DNA from: Byssochlamys sp. IMV 00236
Lineage: Eukaryota; Ascomycota; Eurotiomycetes; Eurotiales; Thermoascaceae
Assembly: GCA_001931875.2 (NCBI GenBank)
Contig: MSJH02000745.1
Coordinates: 62,001-126,000, forward strand
Length of the DNA stretch: 64,000 nucleotides
Reading direction: 5' to 3'
Of this stretch, positions 20,765 through 31,146 are shown one piece after another (the stretch's first letter is position 1; each line of letters starts with the position of its first letter). The position numbers were made by a program, and so were the translations under genes. The notes beneath the pieces are model-generated. The model was not told the origin of the DNA, ran no database searches, and saw only the letters and a program-made list of their open reading frames with translations.

Positions 20765-23700
20765 ATGTACGGGACAGCAACGGGCCCTCAGACGGGCATT
20801 AATACTCCCCGCTCGTCGCAATCGCTGCGACCTCTGATTCTCTCGCATGGATCACTCGAATTCTCCTTCCTTGTCCCGACCTCGCTTCATTTCCACGCGT
20901 CCCAGCTGAAGGACACGTTCACAGCATCATTACCCCAGCCAACGGATGAGCTGGCACTTGATGAAGAGCCTTCGTCCGTGCCGGAGCTCGTTGCCCGCTA
21001 TATCGGCCATGTAGCCCACGAAGTCGAGGAGGGCGAAGATGACGCCCAGGGAACCTACGTCGAGATCCTGAAATTGGCCCTCAACGAGTTTGAGCGAGCG
21101 TTCATGCGTGGAAACGATGTGCACGCCGTTGCTGCAAGCCTGCCTGGAATCACGAGCAAGAAGGCCTTGGTGGTCCAGTCATACTACGCCGGTCGCGCGG
21201 CTGCAGGACGTCCCACGAAACCATATGATTCTGCGCTCCTTCGTGCTGCCAGCGAAGACCAGGCTAGAATCTATACCATCTTTGGCGGACAGGGCAACAT
21301 CGAGGAATACTTTGATGAATTGAGAGAAATCTACACCACATACCCCTCCTTCGTTGAGGATCTGATCACCAACGCCGCGGAGCTGCTGCAGTCTCTGTCC
21401 CGCGAACCGGAAGCGATCAAGCTGTACTCCAAGGGCCTTGATATCATCCGATGGCTTCAGGACCGGGATTCGCAGCCGGATACCGATTACCTCGTGTCGG
21501 CCCCGGTGAGTTTCCCTCTCATCGGTCTTGTGCAATTGGCACACTACACGGTCACCTGTAAAACCCTGGGTAAGGAGCCCGGCGACGTGTTGGACAGACT
21601 CAGCGGTACCACCGGTCATTCCCAGGGTATCATTGCCGCCGCTGCCATTGCGACAGCTACGACATGGGAGTCTTTCGCGGAGGCCGCCAAGAATGCCCTG
21701 ACGATGCTGTTCTGGATCGGTCTGCGCAGTCAGCAGGCCTATCCTCGCACGTCGCTGGCCCCATCGACGCTGCAGGACTCTATCGAGAACGGCGAGGGTA
21801 CACCCACGCCTATGCTTTCCATTCGGGACCTTTCCCGAAGCGCTGTCCAGGAACATATCGACGCTACGAACCAGCATCTCCCGGCCGACAGACACATTGC
21901 CATCTCTCTCGTCAACAGTGCTCGTAACTTTGTCGTTACTGGTCCCCCGATTTCCCTCTACGGTCTTAACCTGCGGTTACGCAAGGTTAAGGCGCCTACT
22001 GGACTGGATCAGAACCGTGTGCCGTTTACCCAGCGCAAGGTTCGTTTCTCCAACCGCTTCCTCCCAGTCACCGCTCCGTTCCACAGTCAGTATGTCACCG
22101 CAGCGTTCGACCAGATCATGGAGGACTTGGAGGATGTCAGTATCCCTGCCAAGGCGTTGGAGATCCCGGTCTATGACACGAACACTGGCGAGGATTTGAG
22201 CAAGAAGGGAGACGAGAACATCGTGGCGGCCTTGGTCCGTATGATCACTCAGGAACCAGTGAACTGGGAAAAGGCAACCGATTTCCCGAATGCTACTCAC
22301 ATTATTGACTTTGGTCCTGGTGGAATCTCCGGAATCGGTGCCCTGACGAACCGCAACAAAGATGGCACGGGTGTCCGCGTCATTATCGCAGGCTCGATGG
22401 ACGGGACTAACGCTGAGGTCGGCTACAAGCCTGAGCTCTTCGACCGCGATCAGCACGCCGTCAAGTACGCGGCCAACTGGGTTAAGGAGCATGGCCCGCG
22501 CCTGGTGAAGACTTCTGTCGGCCAGACCTTCGTGGACACGAAGATGAGCAGACTGCTCGGTGTGCCTCCCGTTATGGTTGCGGGTATGACACCCACTACG
22601 GTTGCGTGGGACTTCGTTGCTGCGACAATGAACGCAGGATACCATATCGAACTTGCAGGAGGCGGTTACTACAACGCCAAGTCGATGACTGAAGCTCTCA
22701 GCAAGATCGAGAAAGTTATCCCGCCTGGTCGCGGTATCACTGTCAATCTGATCTATGTCAACCCTCGAGCCATGGGGTGGCAGATCCCCTTGATCGGCAA
22801 GCTCAGAGCTGACGGTGTACCCATCGAGGGTCTGACAATCGGTGCTGGTGTTCCTTCCATTGAGGTTGCCAATGAATACATCCAGACACTGGGAATCAAG
22901 CACATCGCCTTCAAGCCAGGTTCCATGGACGCCATTCAGCAGGTTGTCAACATCGCCAAGGCCAACCCTACTTTCCCTGTCATCCTCCAGTGGACTGGTG
23001 GTCGTGGTGGTGGTCATCATTCTTTTGAGGACTTCCATCAGCCTATTCTCCAGATGTACAGCCGCATTAGAAAGTGCAACAACATTGTCCTTGTTGCCGG
23101 TAGTGGTTTCGGTGGCTCCAATGATACGTACCCGTATCTGACCGGTACATGGTCCTCCCGCTTTGGCTACCCTCCCATGCCCTTCGACGGATGCATGTTT
23201 GGTAGCCGTATGATGACTGCGAAGGAGGCCCATACTTCCAAGAACGCAAAGAAGGCTATTGCTGACGCCCCCGGTGTTGACGATGGCCAGTGGGAGAACA
23301 CGTACAAGGGTCCTACTGGTGGAGTCATCACCGTGCTTTCTGAGATGGGCGAGCCCATTCACAAGCTGGCCACCAGAGGTGTTCTCTTCTGGCACGAGAT
23401 GGACCAGAATATCTTCAGCCTTGACAAGGCTAAGCGCTTGGTTGAGCTGAAGAAGCAGCGGAACTACATCATCAAGAAGTTGAATGACGACTTCCAGAAG
23501 GTCTGGTTCGGCCGCAACTCTGCCGGAGAGACTGTTGACCTCGAAGACATGACTTACACTGAAGTCGTTCACCGGATGGTTGAGCTCATGTACGTGAAGC
23601 ACGAATCTCGGTGGATTGATGAGTCCCTGAAGCGGTTGACGGGTGACTTCATCCGACGTATCGAAGAACGGTTCACTTCTTCCGAGGGACAAGCGTCCCT

Positions 23701-26700
23701 CCTTCAGAACTACTCGGAGCTGGATGTGCCATATCCTGCCGTTGACAATATCCTTGCCGCCTATCCTGAGGCATCCACACAGCTCATCAATGCTCAGGAT
23801 GTGCAACATTTCCTGCTTCTTTGCCAGCGCCGTGGCCAGAAGCCTGTTCCCTTCGTGCCGTCGCTCGATGAGAACTTCGAGTTCTGGTTCAAGAAAGACT
23901 CCCTTTGGCAGTCTGAAGATCTTGAGGCTGTTGTTGGCCAGGATGTGGGAAGAACCTGTATTCTGCAGGGTCCTGTCGCTGTCAAGTATGCCACCACCGT
24001 CGATGAACCTATTAAGGACATCCTTGATGGTATCCACAATGACCACATCAAGGAACTGGTCAAGGATGCTTACGGCGGTAATGCCGACCAGGTACCTGTC
24101 GTTGAATACTTCGGAGGACAGCTCGTGGACGAGTTGGACGAGGAGGTTGAAATCGATGGCCTGACCGTGTCCGAAGATGCCAACAAGATCGGGTACCGGC
24201 TGTCATCCTCCCCATCAGCTAACCTCCCGGATGTTGATCGTTGGCTGCACCTCCTTGCTGGCAAATCCTACTCCTGGAGACATGCTCTTTTCACTGCTGA
24301 GGTCTTTGTCCAGGGTCAGCGTTTCCAGACCAACCCAATGAGACGGATCCTGGAACCTACCCGTGGTATGTTCGTGGAGATCACCGACCCTGACGAGCCG
24401 GCGAAGACGGTCATCAGCGCGAGAGAGCCGTGCCAGTCTGGCAAGCTTGTGAAGACTGTGGAGATAAAGATGAACGGCGACAACCAGATTGCTCTGACGC
24501 TGTTCGAGGGACGGACGGCCGAAGGTGGTGTCGTGCCTCTTCCCTTCCTTTTCACCTACCACCCTGAGACTGGATATGCGCCTATCAGAGAAGTTATGGA
24601 CACCCGTAACGACCGTATCAAGGAGTTCTATTACCGAATTTGGTTCGGTGACAAGAATGTTCCTTTCGACGCCCCTACCACAGCCATCTTTGACGGGGGC
24701 CGCGAAACTGTTACGTCCCAGGCCATTGCAGACTTTGTTCATGCTGTCGGCAACACCGGTGAAGCCTTTGTCGACAGACCAGGCAAGGAGGTTTTCGCAC
24801 CTATGGACTTTGCCATCGTCGTTGGATGGAAAGCTATCACTAAGCCGATTTTCCCTCGTAAGATTGATGGTGATTTGTTGAAACTCGTCCATCTGTCCAA
24901 CGGATTCCGCATGGTGCCAGGTGCTCAGCCCCTCAAGGTCGGCGACGTGCTCGACACCACTGCTCAGATCAATGCGGTGATCAACCAGGAGTCCGGAAAG
25001 ATGGTTGAGGTCTGCGGTACCATCAAGCGGGATGGCAAACCGATCATGCACGTCACCAGCCAGTTCCTCTACCGAGGCGCTTACAATGATTTCGAGAACA
25101 CTTTCCAGCGCAAGGATGAGGTCCCCATGCAGATCCATTTGGCGTCGACCAAGGATGTAGCCGTTCTTCGCTCGAAGGAGTGGTTCCACCTGGATGAGCC
25201 TGGTGTGGAACTCTTGGGCCAGACACTTACCTTCCGTCTTCAGAGTCTAGTGCGGTTCAAGAACAAGTCTGTCTTCAGCAGTGTTCAGACTATCGGCCAG
25301 GTCCTCTTGGAACTCCCTACCAAGGAGATCATCCAGGTGGCATCTGTGGAATACGAGGCTGGCACTTCCCATGGAAACCCTGTCATTGATTACCTCGAGC
25401 GCAACGGATCTTCCATTGAACAGCCGATCAACTTCGAGAATCCGATTCCGCTCAGCGGCAAGACGCCTCTTGTCTTCCGCGCGCCCGCCTCTAACGAGAC
25501 GTATGCTCGTGTCTCTGGCGATTACAACCCTATCCACGTCAATCGTGTCTTTGCCAGCTATGCTAACCTCCCTGGCACGATCACTCATGGAATGTACACC
25601 AGTGCTGCGGTTCGCAGTCTGGTAGAGACCTGGGCTGCTGAGAATGACATTGGCCGTGTTCGCAGCTTCCACGCGTCACTCGTCGGAATGGTGCTACCTA
25701 ACGATGATATCGCGGTGAAGCTTCAGCACGTTGGTATGATTGCTGGACGCAAGATCGTCAAGGTCGAAGCTATCAACAAGGATACTGAGGATAAGGTTCT
25801 CATTGGTGAAGCTGAGGTGGAACAGCCCGTGACCTCATATGTCTTCACTGGCCAGGGCTCTCAAGAACAGGGTATGGGTATGGAGCTCTATGCCAGCAGT
25901 CCCGTTGCCAAGGAAGTCTGGGACCGTGCCGACAAGCATTTCTTGGAGAACTATGGCTTCTCGATTACCGATATCGTGAGGAACAACCCCAAGGAGCTCA
26001 CTATTTACTTCGGTGGCCCCCGTGGTAAAGCCATCCGTCAGAACTACATGTCGATGACCTTCGAATCGGTCAATGCGGATGGTTCCATCAAATCTGAGAA
26101 GATCTTCAAGGAAGTTGATGAGAACACCACCTCCTACACTTATCGCTCGCCTACTGGACTTTTGTCTGCTACTCAGTTCACCCAGCCTGCGCTCACGCTG
26201 ATGGAGAAAGCCAGCTTTGAGGACATGCGCTCCAAGGGTCTGGTCCAGAGAGACAGCAGCTTCGCGGGTCACTCTCTCGGTGAATATTCAGCCCTGGCTG
26301 CCCTCGCAGAGGTCATGCCAATTGAGAGCTTGGTGTCTGTGGTGTTCTACCGTGGTTTGACTATGCAAGTTGCCGTCGAGCGAGACGAACAAGGCCGCTC
26401 CAACTATTCCATGTGCGCTGTCAACCCCAGCCGCATCTCGAAGACTTTCAACGAGCCTGCTCTACAGTATGTTGTCGAAAACATCTCAGAGCAAACCGGA
26501 TGGCTACTTGAGATTGTCAACTATAACGTTGCCAACATGCAATATGTCGCCGCTGGAGATGTAAGTTTTGACCATGGAACCTTTTGTAACTTGGACTTCG
26601 AACCTTTGCTAATAATGTTCTAGCTACGAGCTCTCGATACCTTGACCAATCTGCTCAACGTTCTCAAGGCACAGAAGATTGACATCCAAGCCCTCATGCA

Positions 26701-27109
26701 GACGATGTCTCTTGAGGACGTCAAGGCGCACCTCGTGAATATCATCAACGAGTGTGTGAAGACAACTGAGGCCAAGCCGAAGCCAATCCAGCTGGAGCGT
26801 GGTTTCGCCACGATTCCTCTCAGAGGTATCGATGTGCCCTTCCACAGCACTTTCCTTCGCTCTGGTGTCAAGCCCTTCCGCTCCTTCTTGCTCAAGAAGA
26901 TCAACAAGACCACTATCGACCCGAGTAAGCTCATTGGTAAATACATCCCCAACGTCACTGCTCGGCCGTTTGAGATCACCAAGGAGTACTTTGAGGATGT
27001 GTACAGACTCACCAACTCGCCACGTATCGCGAACATCTTGGCGAACTGGGAGAAGTACGAAGAGGGAGGCGATGCCGCCGCACGCCCGGCTGGCTCTACC
27101 GCCGCTTAG
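20765..27109 (+). CDS. fasB: Fatty acid synthase subunit beta (Fas1 type)
   Basis: Beta chain of the fungal cytosolic FAS. Exons 20765..26560 and 26624..27109 give 2093 residues, close to yeast Fas1 (2051). The 63-bp intron (GTAAGT, TTCTAG) joins YVAAGD to LRALDTLTN; without it the last ~160 residues would be lost. Order: acetyltransferase with Ser286 in [14 protein letters not shown]-dependent enoyl reductase ([17 protein letters not shown], about 630; [10 protein letters not shown]); dehydratase double hot-dog with [14 protein letters not shown] and [12 protein letters not shown] (about 1585-1620); malonyl/palmitoyl transferase ([15 protein letters not shown], about 1692; active Ser1837 in [13 protein letters not shown]) to the end. 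All motifs are intact. It runs divergently from the alpha gene; co-regulation is expected because the subunits are equimolar. Confidence 0.97.
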
Positions 27110-27945
27110 ACGTGTAGTAATACCCCCGATCTTTTCTATCTTCTTTCGAGCCGTGAGTCTCTGGCGTCTGCTTTTTTTTTTTGCCGCTTAGAACTCTGGA
27201 CTCTTGTCTTCTAGGCATCTTTTTCTCTTTTCTGTGACGTGCCCACGTTCTTCGAGTTTGTTGTTCATAATTCGGTCATAATGAGGGGAAATGCTTTATG
27301 TAACTAGAAAAAGGGGCCCTATGCCTTTTTTATTTTATGCAATTAGAATTTATGTTTAGAGGGAATGCTATGAATTATTCAAAATAACAGTCAATTTTCT
27401 GACGCTAATCTCTTAACTGTAAGGTGTAAAGTGTAAAGATTCTTCTGCCTGCCGTTTAACCCTTTCCGCTTGTAGCATTTTATCATGGACTGGAGGATCA
27501 TAGCTGGGAATGCAAGTGTTGCTAAGATAACAGCTCTTACTGCAATTATTAAGGCCCTTGCAGAAGTCTGTGAGGTCCATTGAAATAACTTCCATATTTC
27601 CCATAAGGCGATAGAATATCAATGGCAGCGTGTGTAATTAAATTGATCTTCTAATCCAGTCTATTAATAGCTTTGGGTCACACTGGTAGACCAGAATTAT
27701 GGACATGAGCATAACTTCCTCAAACTAGTCAGCCCAGCTGGGTTGTGCAAAATATGCTCTTCATAAAAAAACTTGGCCACTTCCCTTTTTTCCCCCAAAT
27801 AGGACGTACATACACCGCGCGTAAAGACACAAGAAATATAAAAACCCGGTAGATAAGACCGTCTAAGGAGGAGGGAGACAATTAAAGATTGGCAGATAAT
27901 CTTACCTACCTTCCTGACAAGAGAGGGATGTAGGACTGTCGCTGT
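27110..27945. other. Convergent 3' region of FAS beta and TFIIF alpha
   Basis: 836 bp holding two 3' UTRs. A T-rich run (about 27171-27182) and AT-rich sequence follow the FAS beta stop. TGTAGTAATA six bases past the stop fits a Puf5-type UGUANNNNUA pattern. No gene is seen. Confidence 0.4.
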
Positions 27946-30295
27946 TCAGGTTTCTTTCAGGACACCTGGACGCAGAAGTCTGTCTTCCTTGCCATATACA
28001 CCGACTTCTTTGACAATCGAGATGAATCTCCGGTGGTTTTCCCTCGATTCGCCAATGCGAGGTCGGAAAATCCTGAGCAGATCACTGCTAAGGATGCCGG
28101 TGGCAGGGATGGCAGCGTGGATCTCGGCCGCTGTAGGGAAACTCTGTTGGGACGGACCAGGCGTAGAGACACGTGTTTGGCCTGGAAAAGATACAAAACG
28201 CAATCAGTATGGTCGATCTGATCAAGCGCAGAATCAAGGTCTTACCTTTCATAGAGCCTCCTTCAGGGCTGCTGGCGCGGCTTGCGACGACGGCTTTACC
28301 ACCCAGCGGGATAGGACTACCGGCTCGGGATCCATGGGGCGTTCCATGATGCGAGGGTGCTGTCGGGGGGTTAAGTTTCAATTTCTTCGTTTTACCGCTT
28401 TCACTCATCTCACCAGCTGAGGCAGCACCGCCATCGATATCACTACCAGAACCCGGGCCCAGATTCCGAGCACGCTTCTTGTTCAACTATCCAAGTCAGT
28501 CAAGAACATATCGTAGTTGCCTTTCGACGGGGCTTACCGGAACTGCGGACGTTGCCGCTGGCGACATTGGACGCGACTCCGGCTGAGTTGGAGCGTGCTT
28601 GCTCTTTGGCTTCTTGCGGGAAGTGTCTGTCCCACTGGCATCGGACAGACCTGGAGAACCAGGGCGTTTCCTAGCAGGGAGACCAGTCGCTTTTTTCAAG
28701 GGGTCAGTATGCTTAGGGCGTCCACTGGGGGTATCTCCGCCTTTCGCAGAGCCCCCTCCATTTTTCTCGGACTCCTTTGCCTTCTTGTTCTTCTCCTCTT
28801 CGGCCTTCCGCTCCTCTTCTTTCAACCGTTCTGCCTCCGAGTCTTCAGAACTCTGCACAATCCATTCAGTCAGTCGCACCGAGCATCAACACGGATAGAT
28901 AGGGTCGCTGATAACAATGTTACGTACCTCCTCGTCGGAGTAGGGATTGAAATCGGATTCGCTGCTATAATCGTAATTCTTTTCCCGCCTTTGGAGTGCC
29001 TTTCGTACTCGCTTACCCAGAATCCTCCGCGCTTCTTTCTCCCTCTTCTCCTTGAGCTCTTCCTCCTCGTAGTCCTTTTCTTCTTTGAGGTCAAAGACAT
29101 TTGCTTTTAACTGATCTTCCTTGATTCTTTTTTCAGCCGTCTTGGCCTCTTCATCCTCATCGAAAATCGCATCATGTTCCTCATCGTCCGCAAATCTGTC
29201 TTCTTCGAAATCCATTTCATCTGCTTCTAGAGCCTCGCCACCAGAAGCGCCTTGCTTACCACGGTAGACCTTCCGTGATTTGGCGTAATTTTCTAGTTCC
29301 TTTTGCTGTGCCATCTCATGTTGCTTTTCCATAAACCACCTAGGATCCTTAGTTTTCTTGGACATCAATTTCTCTGCCTCCTCAATCGTCAAAGTCCTGA
29401 ACTGGTTCTTTGCGCTAAATTTGTACCACTTGTCGATCGGGATCATCCTCATTCGGCCAGTGTCTTCCAGTACGAACATTGCATACGTCTCAGACAGGGC
29501 GGCCTCATAACTTCCAACCCACGTGTTTTTGTTATCGAAATCTTCCAAGTGCCAGGGTAGAGCTTCTTCGTATTTAACCCGCGCCCGAGCTATTTCTTCC
29601 GGTGTCATCTCAGCCCTAGACACCTGTTGAGTCTTCTGTTTGGGAGCATTCGCTCTCCTCTGTACAGTTGCCGCTGAGGGAGCTATCTGCGCAAGATTCT
29701 CCTCGCGCTCCTTTTCTCTTGCAGCCTTTCTTGCTTCGATCTCCTCACGCTCAGCTTCATCAAGCGGATTCGCCCCTTCTGCCATCTTCTTGCCATCTGC
29801 AGTCTTTTCACCCCCTCCTTCGTGTGTCTTCGCTCGCGGATCTCTCCGCTGGAGTCTGACCGGTCGAGTGAACTGAGATTCGTCACGGGGATCGATATTC
29901 TTCTTAGACGCGAACTTGGCCACATGGAATTTCAGTCCTTCGCGCCAAGCACGCTTTGTGGTCACTAGGGGATAGTCCACATAAGTATCTGAAAGCAGAG
30001 GGCCACTAAACCCGTTAACCGCCATGTCCTCCCCGGGAGGGACGACCTTTGTTCTAGGCGCATTCGAAACGGGTCGCGTATTAGACGGAAGCTGTGCATT
30101 TGTCTGTGGATTGATGCCCGCTGAGCCATTTGGCGGCGGCCTAGGAGCCGGCGCAGCGTTCGGTGGCCTTGGACCAGGCCTCTTCTTAGGACGCACCAGG
30201 GGATCTGCGGCTCTCGGACGACGAATCCTCATTACAGGGGGCCCGTTCGAACCGGCCAAGTTCTGAGGAGCAGACGGATTCGTGGGAGTTGCCAT
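27946..30295 (-). CDS. tfg1: Transcription initiation factor IIF subunit alpha (TFIIF-alpha / RAP74)
   Basis: Large subunit of TFIIF, which brings RNA polymerase II into the pre-initiation complex. Exons on the minus strand are 30295..28928, 28852..28538, 28486..28246 and 28181..27946, giving 719 residues; introns are 75, 51 and 64 bp. The N-terminus is Pro/Arg-rich and probably disordered. The dimerisation domain begins near residue 110 (DYPLVTTKRAWREGLKFHVAKF) and resumes with WHLEDFDNKNTWVGSYEAAL and MFVLEDTGRMRMIPIDKWYKF. An acidic/basic charged region follows (DEMDFEEDRFADDEE, EEKDYEEEELKEKREKE). The last exon encodes the C-terminal winged helix (GILSSDLLRIFRPRIGESRENHRRFISIVKE), a known contact for the polymerase CTD phosphatase Fcp1. 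Identification is strong; the low-complexity middle leaves exon edges there slightly less certain. Confidence 0.92.
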
Positions 30296-31146
30296 TTTGG
30301 CTGTGACAGAACGGAGAAAGGTAGGAAGTGGTGTTGAACAGCGCGGGTGTCAGACATCCAGCGGAACGACAAGCTTTTAGCAGCGCCTTGGTTTATAAAT
30401 GCATGTGGATATGAGGGTTCCCAATAGAACTAAGTAACAGAATTAGTATTTCAGAGAGTATCTGACGCTGGAAGATGTATGCTGGTGGCCAGCGCAGATG
30501 AATGCAGCTCTCTTTGTCGAACATGATGATGCGGGACTGCAAGGCGCGGTCTTCTGCTGACATAATCCGTAGGCATCGGCGTCACGCTAGCCGAGCGGCA
30601 AACCCCTCGCTGATTGGCTGGCCAGTCACTCGGAATAAGCCCATGTAAATTGCCTGTGATAGCTTCATGTCTCTTTCACTTCTGGGTTTGCCTTCCACCT
30701 CTCTGTCATCTAGCGCACCCTTTTTGGAGCATTTCCCTTCATGTGGCTACTGCTATCTGCACCTCTAAAGACTTTTTCAGCGTTATAGAGGATGCCCGTT
30801 CGACTCCGCATTGCTAGTATTGAGTCTTTGTTCAATACAAGCATGTGCTCTATTGTGCCCTCTGTCCCAGCCATCATTTTTCATTCACTGTTCACCAGTC
30901 ACACTTTACTCCAGCCTTCTTTAAGATCTAATAACATGGCTGGCTGAGTGTTCTGCAACCTGACTCACTAGACTCTCAGATTTAGATCATTCTCATGCCC
31001 TAGACAATCCTCTTACATTCTCTTTCCCATTCTATCACTGGGGAGCTTTGCACCGTCTTTGCTAATTTTTTTGATCTATTTCTGAGCTAAGCTTCTTACA
31101 AGTTTGGTCTTTGCTCTTCATCTGAAAGGGTTCTGCCAATTAATCA
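30296..31146. promoter_or_regulatory. Divergent region with long leader and uORFs upstream of the Cid1-type gene
   Basis: 851 bp between the TFIIF alpha and nucleotidyltransferase starts. The plus-strand side contains a 52-codon ATG frame (30792-30947) upstream of the main start, probably a uORF if transcribed. No other gene is seen. Confidence 0.45.
30792..30947 (+). other. Candidate uORF, 51 residues
   Basis: ATG at 30792 to TGA at 30945-30947, 199 bases before the nucleotidyltransferase start and ending outside its coding region. The peptide starts MPVRLRIASIESLF and matches nothing I recognise. Whether it lies in the mRNA is unknown. Confidence 0.3.

Noticed and set aside
21977..24046. 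689-codon minus-strand frame opposite FAS beta
   Set aside because: It is the antisense shadow of the FAS beta coding sequence; FAS beta motifs are unambiguous there.
13355..27109. FAS pair as part of a secondary-metabolite cluster (like hexanoate synthases of sterigmatocystin)
   Set aside because: Both subunits are full length and the neighbours are housekeeping genes; no polyketide synthase, P450 or cluster regulator is near.
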